Origin: Zoogloea sp.
Lineage (GTDB): Bacteria; Pseudomonadota; Gammaproteobacteria; Burkholderiales; Rhodocyclaceae
Length of the DNA stretch: 64,000 nt
Direction of reading: 5' to 3'
Assembly: GCF_028693495.1 (NCBI RefSeq)
Contig: NZ_JAQUVG010000001.1
Location: forward strand, 49,633 to 113,632
The position numbers and the translations under genes were made by a program. Shown in pieces: positions 35,460 to 43,228 of the stretch. The notes below the pieces were generated by a model. The model did no database searches. It saw nothing but the letters and a program-made list of their open reading frames with translations, and had not been told where the DNA came from. How positions within the stretch are numbered: position 1 is the first letter of the stretch; every line of letters starts with the position of its first letter.

Positions 35460-36917
35460 TCAGGCCGTGGCGGCCAGTCGGCCGGCAACCCGGCCGAAGA
35501 AGGAGCCGGGGCCCAGGGACAGGCCGGAGGCATAGTCCCGGCCGTCCCGGGATACGCTGGAGGCACAGGCGCCGGCGGCATACAGGCCGGGAATCAAGGC
35601 GCCGTCGATGCCGACCACTTCGGTCCGGGCATTGGTCTTGAGACCGCCGAGGGTGATGTAGAGATACACCGACTTGTTGAAGGAAACGTCAAAGGCGGCG
35701 TAGGGGCCGGCAGTGAGCGGCTTGAGCCATTCCGGGTGCTTGTGGAGGAGGGGGTCTTCGCCCTTCTCCGCATGGCGGTTGTACTCGGCCAGGGTACGCT
35801 GGAGGGCGCCGGGGGGCAGTTGCAGGCCGGCTTCCATCTCCTCGACGGTCTCCCATCCGTCCACCAGGGTGTGGTGGGAGAAGTCGGTGAGTTCCGGATA
35901 GGCGAAGATCTCCGAATCAAGGATCAGGTAGGCCTTGTGGCCGGGCTGCTCGATGATGAAGCTGGCGGTGCGGCCGTGGTAGGAGTCCTCGGCGACGAAG
36001 CGCTCGCCCCGGGTGTTCACCAGGATGCCCTTGATCAACTGGCTGGGCGGGTAAAAGGAGGCGGTGGCAATCACGCCGCTCATGGACTGGGTGTCTGCCC
36101 CGGCCGACTGGCCGAGGAGGATGCCTGCGCCGTCGTTGTAGGGCATGCCCAGGGGCTCTGCGTTGCCCAGCATGTGGGGCATGTGCTCGGCCAGCATCTC
36201 CCGGTTCATGTTGTAGCCGCCGGTGGCCAGGATCACCCCCTTGCGGGCACGCGCGTGGTGCTCCTCGCCGCTCCGGCGGTAGCGTACCCCGGTGACCCGG
36301 CCCGTGTCGTCAATGACCAGTGCCGTCACCTGACTGTCGTAGCGGGTCTGCAGGCCGGCTTCCTCGCAACGGGCCAGCAGCGCCCCCATGGCCAGGGAGC
36401 CGGCGTTCTCGCCTTCCCGGGCCACCTTGTGGCCGCGGGGCGCGGGCTTGGCCACGTCCCGGTAGGGCCATACCTTTTCGTTGCCGGTGCTCATCAGGCA
36501 GGTGGTGGTGGTCAGGAAGACCGCCTTGCCCGGAAAGTAGCTGCGTTCGAAGGGCACACCCTGGGCTTCCAGCCAGTCGAAGTGCTCCACACAGCCGTCG
36601 CAGAAGGCCCGGATGATTTCGGCATCCGGAGCGACGCCGTTGGCCATCAGGAAGTCGTACATGGCGCCGGGGGTGTCCTCGTAGCCGGCGGCCTGCTGCA
36701 CGGCCGTGCCGCCCCCCAGGTAGAAGATTCCGGAGGACAGGGCGCTGGCGCCGCCACCGCCGCTGGCCCGTTCGATCACCAGTACCTCTGCACCGGCCCG
36801 ACGGGCTTCCAGCGCGGCGCAGGCACCGGCAATGCCCATGCCGACCACGATCACGTCGGTTTCGTCGGTCCACCGGGAAATGTCTTTGGAATGAATGATC
36901 TCGGGAATCTGGGCCAT
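35460..36917 (-). CDS. FAD-dependent dehydrogenase, KstD/fumarate-reductase-like
   Basis: Flavoprotein of 485 aa of the FAD-binding-2 family. It has the dinucleotide motif GMGIAGACAALEA followed by ERASGGGGASALSSG and a C-terminal GLYAAGACASS...DYASGLSLG. Family members introduce or remove a C=C bond next to a carbonyl, as 3-ketosteroid dehydrogenases do. No export signal is seen, so it should be cytoplasmic, unlike its neighbour at 37346-39082. Confidence 0.87.
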   Translation of the reverse strand: MAQIPEIIHSKDISRWTDETDVIVVGMGIAGACAALEARRAGAEVLVIERASGGGGASALSSGIFYLGGGTAVQQAAGYEDTPGAMYDFLMANGVAPDAEIIRAFCDGCVEHFDWLEAQGVPFERSYFPGKAVFLTTTTCLMSTGNEKVWPYRDVAKPAPRGHKVAREGENAGSLAMGALLARCEEAGLQTRYDSQVTALVIDDTGRVTGVRYRRSGEEHHARARKGVILATGGYNMNREMLAEHMPHMLGNAEPLGMPYNDGAGILLGQSAGADTQSMSGVIATASFYPPSQLIKGILVNTRGERFVAEDSYHGRTASFIIEQPGHKAYLILDSEIFAYPELTDFSHHTLVDGWETVEEMEAGLQLPPGALQRTLAEYNRHAEKGEDPLLHKHPEWLKPLTAGPYAAFDVSFNKSVYLYITLGGLKTNARTEVVGIDGALIPGLYAAGACASSVSRDGRDYASGLSLGPGSFFGRVAGRLAATA

Positions 36918-36950
36918 GGGGTGTCTCCGGGTGTTTTTGTTGTGGATGAA

Positions 36951-37349
36951 TCAGTTGTTGGGGGCGCCGGCGGAAATCCAGCGGCGGATCAGGTTGCGGG
37001 TGCCTTCGTCGAGGGGATCGGCGCCGAAGGGCATCTGGTCGCCCATCCCGCCCGCATCCAGGTGGGTGCCATCGAGCTTGTGCATCAGGTAACTCCGCTC
37101 GGGCGCACCGGGTTCGATGCGCTTGAGGGGGCTCTCCACCGAGGCCACCTTGACCAGGGAGGCGTAGGCGGCCCCCGGATGCAGTTTCAGGTTGCCCGCT
37201 TCCTGGCCGGTGAGGTGACAGGTCGCGCAGTTGGCACGGAGCACCGGGACGATGTCCTTGGTAAAGCTGACCTTGCCGGCGGCCCCGGCGCCCAGGGGCG
37301 CCAGGAGCAGCAGGCCGGCCAGCCCGATCAGGCTGGCCACGGGTTTCAC
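36951..37349 (-). CDS. Exported mono-heme c-type cytochrome
   Basis: Protein of 132 aa with signal peptide (LIGLAGLLLLAPLGAGA) and one CATCH heme-attachment motif in VLRANCATCHLTG. The C-terminal GGMGDQMPFGADPLDEG supplies a possible axial Met, and the pattern resembles planctomycete-type cytochrome domains. It starts at GTG 37349, overlapping the upstream flavoprotein stop (GTGA), so the two are coupled and likely partners in the periplasm. Confidence 0.87.
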   Translation of the reverse strand: MKPVASLIGLAGLLLLAPLGAGAAGKVSFTKDIVPVLRANCATCHLTGQEAGNLKLHPGAAYASLVKVASVESPLKRIEPGAPERSYLMHKLDGTHLDAGGMGDQMPFGADPLDEGTRNLIRRWISAGAPNN

Positions 37350-39082
37350 ACCCGGGCTCCGGTGGCGTGGAGGGCGGCGATGTAGCCGAAGGTCAGGGCG
37401 ATGCCGATGGTCCCGCCGGCGCCGTAGTAGGCACCCCGGGCGGGGCTGGCCACGCAGTTGCCGGCGCCGTAGAGACCCGGGATGGGCTTGCCGGCGCCAT
37501 CCAGGACCTGGGCCTTTTCGTTGATGGCCGGGCCGCCGTTGGTGTCCAGCGCACCCGGGGCGAGGATGAAGGCGTAGAAGGGGCCGTTCTCGTCGAGGGG
37601 GTGCATGGTCACGTTGGGCATCGGGTTGGCCGGCTGGGTGCTGCCCTTGCGCACCGGCGAGAACAGGGCCTGCCAGTCCTTGTCGTAGTCATGCACGCCC
37701 CGGTCGAATTCCGGATCCTTGCCCGCGCGGGCGTAACCGTTGAAACGGCTCACCGTTTCCGCCAGACGCTCGGCGAAGTTCGGGGTGAGGGTGAAGCCGG
37801 CGGTCTTGTCCTTGAGCTTTTCCAGGCGGGTGGCGATGTTGGCGGACAACTCGGCCAGGGTGGCACCCTCGATCATGAAGCGCGAGGCGCGCTTGTCTGC
37901 GGGAATCGGGAAGGCCCCGCCGAAAGCATCCAGGCTGCGCCCATCGAAGATCATGAACTGGAACTGGTTGGGGTATTCCTTGCGCTGGGTGTCGAAGACG
38001 AAGTGCGTGTTGGTGCGGTCGTTGTAGTTGATTTTTTCGTTGCAGATGCGCTGGCCGTACTTGTTCACCACGATCATCGAATCGCCGGGCAGCACGAAGG
38101 CACCCAGGCCGACGGCCCGGTTTTCCAGGGCTTCTTCCAGTACCACCTGGGTCCGCCAGGCGGTGCCCAGGGCACCCATCCGGGCGCCCGCGGTCGCGGC
38201 GATGGGGATGAAGTCGCCGGTGGAGCCGGGCATGGCACAGGCGCCGTAGATGCCCGGCTGATGCTGGCCGATCAGCTCGGTGTTGTGAGCATAGCCACCG
38301 GTGCCGAAGACCACACCCTTGCGGGCCTTGATGCGCACCCGCTTGCCGTTGTGATCGGCTTCGATGCCGACCACCCGTTCACCCTCCTTGATGACCCGGG
38401 TGACCCGGTGTTCCAGCAGGATCGGTGTGCCGCGGGCCGTCAGCCATTGTTCCATCTGGCTGGCGAGGCTCTTGCCACCACCGGCGGAGCTGGCGCCGAC
38501 CGAGGGCTCCAGGGCGCGGCCGCGGGGGACCTTGTTCTCGGGCAGGTGGTCGGCGTAGTCCGGGGCGTAGGTGTCCACAAACCACATCTTGAATTCGCGG
38601 AAATTGAGGGCCCCCAGCTTGGCCATGTGCTCGACCATCACCGAGCCGTTGTCGTAGAAGGCCTCGATGAGCTTGTAATCACCCGGAGTCAGGCCCAGGG
38701 TCGGGCTGTTCGGCGTGTATTCCCGCGGGAAGGCATAGCGGGCCAGGTAGCGCAGGCAGTCCGCCTTTTCATCCTGGATGCCCCGGGCCTTCAGGAACGG
38801 GTTGTTGGGAATCCAGGTGACCCCGCCGGACTTGCCGGTGGTGCCGCCCGGAAGGGGCATCTTTTCCACCAGGATGACCTTGGCGCCCTGGCCCACGGCG
38901 GTGACGGCCGCCGCACAGGCCGCAGCGCCGGAGCCGACACAGACCAGATCGGTTTCGTGGTCCCACTTGATTGGGGCAGCCTGGACCGTGGTGGACAGAC
39001 CGAGGGTGGCGAGGCCACCGGCAGCGGCGGCACCACGTTTGAGCAGGTCGCGACGGGCCTGCAGCTTGGGGCTGGAAGTCAT
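37346..39082 (-). CDS. Tat-exported FAD-dependent dehydrogenase, KstD-like
   Basis: Flavoprotein of 578 aa of the FAD-binding-2/KstD/fumarate-reductase family. The N-terminus has a twin-arginine signal (ARRDLLKRGAAAAGG...AQAA type, ending VQAA), followed by DLVCVGSGAAACAAAVTA and EKMPLPGGTTGKSGG. The C-terminus has GLYGAGNCVASPARGAYYGAGG. Folding with FAD before export is consistent with Tat. Coupled to the c-type cytochrome, it probably oxidises a substrate in the periplasm and passes electrons to the heme. It is divergent from a TetR gene. Confidence 0.88.
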   Translation of the reverse strand: MTSSPKLQARRDLLKRGAAAAGGLATLGLSTTVQAAPIKWDHETDLVCVGSGAAACAAAVTAVGQGAKVILVEKMPLPGGTTGKSGGVTWIPNNPFLKARGIQDEKADCLRYLARYAFPREYTPNSPTLGLTPGDYKLIEAFYDNGSVMVEHMAKLGALNFREFKMWFVDTYAPDYADHLPENKVPRGRALEPSVGASSAGGGKSLASQMEQWLTARGTPILLEHRVTRVIKEGERVVGIEADHNGKRVRIKARKGVVFGTGGYAHNTELIGQHQPGIYGACAMPGSTGDFIPIAATAGARMGALGTAWRTQVVLEEALENRAVGLGAFVLPGDSMIVVNKYGQRICNEKINYNDRTNTHFVFDTQRKEYPNQFQFMIFDGRSLDAFGGAFPIPADKRASRFMIEGATLAELSANIATRLEKLKDKTAGFTLTPNFAERLAETVSRFNGYARAGKDPEFDRGVHDYDKDWQALFSPVRKGSTQPANPMPNVTMHPLDENGPFYAFILAPGALDTNGGPAINEKAQVLDGAGKPIPGLYGAGNCVASPARGAYYGAGGTIGIALTFGYIAALHATGARV

Positions 39083-39183
39083 TGATTCTCCTTTGGTACT
39101 GCCAAGGGGCCAGGGGCCCGAGTCTCCGGTTGGCGCGCTGTCCAGTGTTACCGGATCGGTGTGCTGCGCGTTCCCTTTTTTTA

Positions 39184-39203
39184 TTTACAACACGTGTTGT
39201 AAA
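39184..39203. promoter_or_regulatory. Perfect 20-bp palindromic operator
   Basis: TTTACAACAC-GTGTTGTAAA is a perfect inverted repeat with no spacer, in the 151-bp gap between the divergent Tat-flavoprotein and TetR genes. Divergent TetR operators typically have this form. It is probably bound by the adjacent TetR protein to control both directions. Confidence 0.75.
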
Positions 39204-39233
39204 CTAGATCAAACCTTGTTCAAGAGTCAACCC

Positions 39234-39821
39234 ATGCCTGCCCTTGTGGATCACGAAAGTCGTCGTCAGCAGATTGCCCGAATTGCCACCACGATCATCT
39301 GCCGGGTGGGGCTGGATGCGGTGACCATGCGGCAGATTGCTGCTGAGGCTGGTTTCAGCACGACCATCGTCACCCACTACTTCGCCAACAAGAAGGAACT
39401 GCTGCTCTACACTTACCGTTCATCGGCGCTGGATGCCCAGGCCCGGATGGGTGAGGTGCTGGCGCTGGACCCCTGTGACCTGCAGGGCAGCGTGGAGGCC
39501 CTGCTGCCCCTGGATCCGGTGCGCCAGGGGGAGTGGAAGGTGTATTTCGCCTTCTGGCAGATGGCGCTGGTGGACCCGGATTTCGCCGCCGAGCAGCGGG
39601 CCCAGGCGGAGAATGCCCGGGCCATCCTGCGCCGGGTGCTGGAGGCCAGGGTACGGGCCGGCTGCTCGCCGATTGCCCTGGAGGCGGTGGACACGGTGGC
39701 CCGACGTCTGCTGGTACAGATCCTCGGTATCGCCATTCACTCCCTGTTCGACAGTCGCGACTGGGCGGAAAACGGACAAAAGGCCTACCTGGCCGAAGAA
39801 CTCGCAGCCCTCGGCTGCTGA
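39234..39821 (+). CDS. TetR-family transcriptional regulator (divergent, autoregulated?)
   Basis: Protein of 195 aa with HTH at about 31-64 (TMRQIAAEAGFSTTIVTHYF) and a BetI-like C-terminal domain. The ATG at 39234 is chosen; the track start at 38778 runs antisense through the flavoprotein. Together with the palindrome 31 bp upstream it likely controls itself and the flavoprotein-cytochrome operon. The hemerythrin gene follows on the same strand. Confidence 0.9.
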   Translation: MPALVDHESRRQQIARIATTIICRVGLDAVTMRQIAAEAGFSTTIVTHYFANKKELLLYTYRSSALDAQARMGEVLALDPCDLQGSVEALLPLDPVRQGEWKVYFAFWQMALVDPDFAAEQRAQAENARAILRRVLEARVRAGCSPIALEAVDTVARRLLVQILGIAIHSLFDSRDWAENGQKAYLAEELAALGC

Positions 39822-39848
39822 ACAACACCACACGTATGGAGACAGATC

Positions 39849-40292
39849 ATGACTGACAAGACCGGGATGCCCTGGACCGACAACTACCTGCTGGGCTACA
39901 CCGCCATGGACGATACCCATCGGGAGTTCGTCGAGGTGGTGGACCGCATGCTGACCTGCCCCGATGCCGACCTGGCTGGCGCTCTGCGGGCGTTCATCGT
40001 TCATGCAGAGAAGCACTTTGCCGACGAGAAGGCCTGGATGGAGGCCAGCGAATTCCCGTCCACCGACTGCCACGTGGATGACCACACCGCTGTGCTGTCC
40101 TCCGCCTGGGAGGTGGAGCCCCTGGTGCAGGCCGGCAATTGCGCCATCGGCCGCGAATTTGCCATGGAGCTGGCCCGCTGGTTCCCCGGTCACGCGGATT
40201 ACCTGGATTCGGCCCTGGCCCACTGGCTGGTCAAGAAGAAGGCCGGCGGCAAACCGGTGGTGCTGCGCCGGAACGTGACCCTGGCGGATTAA
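39849..40292 (+). CDS. Bacteriohemerythrin
   Basis: Protein of 147 aa with the four-helix hemerythrin pattern: DDTHREFVEVVD, HAEKHFADEKAWM, CHVDDHTAVL and FPGHADYLD, giving the His/Glu/Asp di-iron ligands. It binds O2 and may deliver or sense oxygen for the oxygenases and respiratory steps around it. The ATG follows ATGGAGACAGATC. Its stop codon overlaps the stop of the convergent TonB receptor gene by three bases on opposite strands. Confidence 0.87.
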   Translation: MTDKTGMPWTDNYLLGYTAMDDTHREFVEVVDRMLTCPDADLAGALRAFIVHAEKHFADEKAWMEASEFPSTDCHVDDHTAVLSSAWEVEPLVQAGNCAIGREFAMELARWFPGHADYLDSALAHWLVKKKAGGKPVVLRRNVTLAD

Positions 40293-42490
40293 AAACTGGC
40301 CCGCACGCTCAGGCGCAGGGTCCGTGGTTCCAGCGGGTGGACCAGCCGGCCGTCGATACCGCCGCCACAGCTGCCCGACAGGGTTTCGCTGCGGGTACAG
40401 GCGCCGCCCCAATACTCGATGTCGTTGGCCTTGCGGTCGAACAGATTGAGCACGTCCAGCGTCAGCTGAAGCCTGGGATCGATGCGATAGCCCAGTTTCA
40501 GGTTGGTCAGCAGGAAGGCCGAGGATTTTTCCTGGCCGGTTTCCTCCAGCGGATAGGCGCCCAGGTAGCGCAGGCGCACTCCGCCAAACCACTTGCCGCC
40601 GGGGTCGAGCGTGCCGCCAAGAGAGGCGCTCAGGGGAATGGCGTTGGGCACACGGGTGCCGCCCGTGTTGGCGCTGGCCTGCTTGAAGCGGGCGTAGGAA
40701 AGGGCGACATCCGCGTCGATGATCAGGCTCTGGGCGGCGGTGATGTAGTTGGACCATTCGAGGCCGTGGCGACGTGAGGCGCCTTTGGGCTCGGTGACCC
40801 CCTCGTCGCCGATGAAGACCAGCTCCGAGGCGAGGTCCATCTGCCACAGCGACAGGCCACTGCTCCAGCCCGGCAGCGGCATGGTGCGCATGCCGATTTC
40901 CGATCCCCGGGCCTTGACCAGCAGCGGAACCCGGCTGATCGCGCCGCCATCGACCGGGTTGACGGTGCTGGTCGCCCCGCGCGCATCGTTGCTGTGAAAG
41001 CCGTGCCCCCAGTTGGCGTAAAACTCGGTAGCGCCGAGCAGCGGAAAGGGGCCGAGCACAATGCCGAGCTTGGGGCTGGTCTGGCCGGCGCGTGTCTTGC
41101 CGCCGTTGCCCAGGTTGAATTCGCCGCCGGTAGCCGTGACCCTGGCGTCCACTTCGTCGTGCCGCAAGCCGACCGTGCTGCGCAGCCACGGTTGCCATTC
41201 GGTGCGGGCTTCGAGGAGAAGGCTGGCCGCTGTCTCGGTGATCTTGTCCTGCCGCACCGTGTCTGTGCGCAGCCTGTCCTCGGTGCGGTAAAGGCCGACC
41301 GAACGGATGCGGTCCTGGCGCAACTGAATGCCGGCGGTCAGCTCCGAATCCCTGAAAACCGGCCCGAGAAACCAGCTGCGACTGGCCTGGCCGCCCCAGA
41401 CGGTGCGCGCATCCGCCTGTTCGTGCTGATCACCCTGTAGGCCGTTGATGAAGCCCGAGGGGGCCGAAAACAGGTTCAGGCCGTAGTTGATGACGTAAAA
41501 GCCGGCCCTGCTTGCGCCGTCCTGGTCCGGGCGTGCCCATTCACCCGACAGGCTGTAACGATGGGTCTTGCCGCCGTCCCTGGGCGAGAGGGCGCCGTAG
41601 CGGCCGATTTCTCCGCTGTTGATGGCTCGCTGCGGCACATGCTCGGTGGCCGTCCAACTGGCCTCGTAGGCCATGGCGGTGAGGGAGAAACCCTTGGCTG
41701 CGGTGCCGTCGGAGAGGCGCAGCACGGCGTTGTGCTTTTTCAGGTTTTCCGGCTGCTGCCACGGGCCGTCGTTGCCGGCAAGCTCGAGCGCGCCGAGAAG
41801 TTGCAGGCCGCCACCGACTTCCCCGCTGCCTGCCGCCAGCGCACGGCGGTAGCCGTTCTGGCCGAGGCTGATGTCGACAAAGGGGCTGGCCAGCTGGCGT
41901 TGATAATCGATACGCGCGGCGCCGGTGGTGGCGAAATCCCCGTCCTCGGCGGCATAGACGCCCTTGCGGTATCTGAGGCTGCCAAGCAGTTCGGGGATCA
42001 GGAAATTCAGATCCATGTAGCCCTGCCCGTGAGCGTGGCTGACCATGTTCACGGGCATTCCCATGACCTGGGTGGAAAAGTCGCTGCCATGGTCGAGGTT
42101 GAAACCGCGCAGGAAATACTGGTTGGCCTTGCCGTCGCCCGAATGCTGGGTGACCACCATGCCGGGGATGGTTTCCATGACTTCAGCCGGCCGCAGCAGC
42201 GGGCGATTGGCCAGCTGTCTGGCGGTGACGGTGCCTTCGGTGGCCGAATCGGCAACGCCGATCAGATCCTGGCTGCGGGTGCTGACCGTGACCTCCTGCA
42301 GCGTCGGAACGCCCGCAGCTTGGGCGATGCCCGAGAGCGCACTGGCCACCAGGGCGGCAATGGCGGATGCGTTGCCGCGGGAAAGAGTAAGGACGGTGGC
42401 GGGCAAGGCGATTCTCCGTAGATGCAGTGCTTTGGCGTTGATCGTGCAGTGGCGGTTGGCTTTACGGTTTGTGCGCCTTGCCGGGTTCAA
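40289..42490 (-). CDS. TonB-dependent outer-membrane receptor (corrinoid uptake candidate)
   Basis: Receptor of up to 733 aa. It has a signal-like hydrophobic stretch (SAIAALVASALSGIAQAAG), a plug domain (RPAEVMETIPGMVVTQHSGD, FLRGFNLDHGSDF) and a C-terminal strand ending LRLSVRASF. The listed ATG overlaps the end of the DUF2149 gene by 29 bp; a shorter start inside the first 40 residues is possible. As the last gene under a cobalamin riboswitch, its likely ligand is cobalamin, another corrinoid or a cobalt complex. Confidence 0.85.
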   Translation of the reverse strand: MNPARRTNRKANRHCTINAKALHLRRIALPATVLTLSRGNASAIAALVASALSGIAQAAGVPTLQEVTVSTRSQDLIGVADSATEGTVTARQLANRPLLRPAEVMETIPGMVVTQHSGDGKANQYFLRGFNLDHGSDFSTQVMGMPVNMVSHAHGQGYMDLNFLIPELLGSLRYRKGVYAAEDGDFATTGAARIDYQRQLASPFVDISLGQNGYRRALAAGSGEVGGGLQLLGALELAGNDGPWQQPENLKKHNAVLRLSDGTAAKGFSLTAMAYEASWTATEHVPQRAINSGEIGRYGALSPRDGGKTHRYSLSGEWARPDQDGASRAGFYVINYGLNLFSAPSGFINGLQGDQHEQADARTVWGGQASRSWFLGPVFRDSELTAGIQLRQDRIRSVGLYRTEDRLRTDTVRQDKITETAASLLLEARTEWQPWLRSTVGLRHDEVDARVTATGGEFNLGNGGKTRAGQTSPKLGIVLGPFPLLGATEFYANWGHGFHSNDARGATSTVNPVDGGAISRVPLLVKARGSEIGMRTMPLPGWSSGLSLWQMDLASELVFIGDEGVTEPKGASRRHGLEWSNYITAAQSLIIDADVALSYARFKQASANTGGTRVPNAIPLSASLGGTLDPGGKWFGGVRLRYLGAYPLEETGQEKSSAFLLTNLKLGYRIDPRLQLTLDVLNLFDRKANDIEYWGGACTRSETLSGSCGGGIDGRLVHPLEPRTLRLSVRASF

Positions 42491-42794
42491 CCAGGATCAG
42501 CTGGCCGGTCTTCGGGTCGCGAAAGACTTCGCCGACCCGATCGAAGCCGGCGCCGGCCTGGCCCATGCCGTCGGCGGGGCGTTCGATGGACTGGCCCTTA
42601 TCTACGGGTTTCGGCGGGGCCAGCGCGCCCTGGGTGCTGGCCGCAAGCGCGGCGAGCAGGCCGCAGGCGAACACCAGCATCACGTCCACCAGATTGACCA
42701 GGCTGGCGCGGGGGTCTTCATCCCGGTCGTCGAAGCGGGCGTCGAGGCGCGAATACAGGCGCAGGCGCTTGCGCGGTGGCTGGGCGGATTTCAT
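42462..42794 (-). CDS. DUF2149 protein (ExbD-like)
   Basis: Protein of 110 aa with a short cytoplasmic N-terminus, one membrane helix (LVNLVDVMLVFACGLLAALAA) containing an Asp, and a small periplasmic tail. The layout matches ExbD/TolR with the Asp in the helix. It overlaps the ExbB-like gene by four bases (ATGA type) and would form the energy-transducing complex for the TonB receptor. Confidence 0.83.
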   Translation of the reverse strand: MKSAQPPRKRLRLYSRLDARFDDRDEDPRASLVNLVDVMLVFACGLLAALAASTQGALAPPKPVDKGQSIERPADGMGQAGAGFDRVGEVFRDPKTGQLILVEPGKAHKP

Positions 42795-43228
42795 TCGTCA
42801 CCCTCCAGGGCTTCAAGCATTTCTTCGTACCAGCGCCGCCGCAGCTTGCCGACCACGAGGCCACCGATGCCGGCGACGAGGCCCAGTACGGTGGCGTCGA
42901 AGGCGACCGTCACGGCGCTGGCAAGCTCGGACGGATTGCCCTGTCCCAGGGCGGCAAGGCCCGGTCCGAGGGGAATGATGGTGGCCATCAGGCCAAGCAT
43001 CGGCGGGATGCGGGCGAGCAGGTCGGCACGTTCAAGACGGTGGCGCGCAACACGCTGGATGAGCTGCAGATCGCCCGTTGCGGCGAGCCGCCTGAGGCCC
43101 CAGAAGCGCTCGCCGAAGGCCAGGCCGGCTTCGGCCAGGGCAATGGCGCAGGCCACGATGAGTGCGAAAAGAGCAGGGGTGAGCAGCCAGGTAACGGCCT
43201 GGTGCAGCCAGGAGAGAGCATCGTTCAT
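42791..43228 (-). CDS. MotA/TolQ/ExbB proton-channel family protein
   Basis: Protein of 145 aa with an N-terminal helix (LLTPALFALIVACAIALAEAG), a cytoplasmic loop and two C-terminal helices (PPMLGLMATIIPLGPGLAAL; VTVAFDATVLGLVAGIGGLVVG) with the family-typical Gly/Pro/Thr positions. It is shorter than standard ExbB. Coupled on both sides to CobN-like and DUF2149 genes. It probably energises uptake through the downstream receptor. Confidence 0.85.
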   Translation of the reverse strand: MNDALSWLHQAVTWLLTPALFALIVACAIALAEAGLAFGERFWGLRRLAATGDLQLIQRVARHRLERADLLARIPPMLGLMATIIPLGPGLAALGQGNPSELASAVTVAFDATVLGLVAGIGGLVVGKLRRRWYEEMLEALEGDE

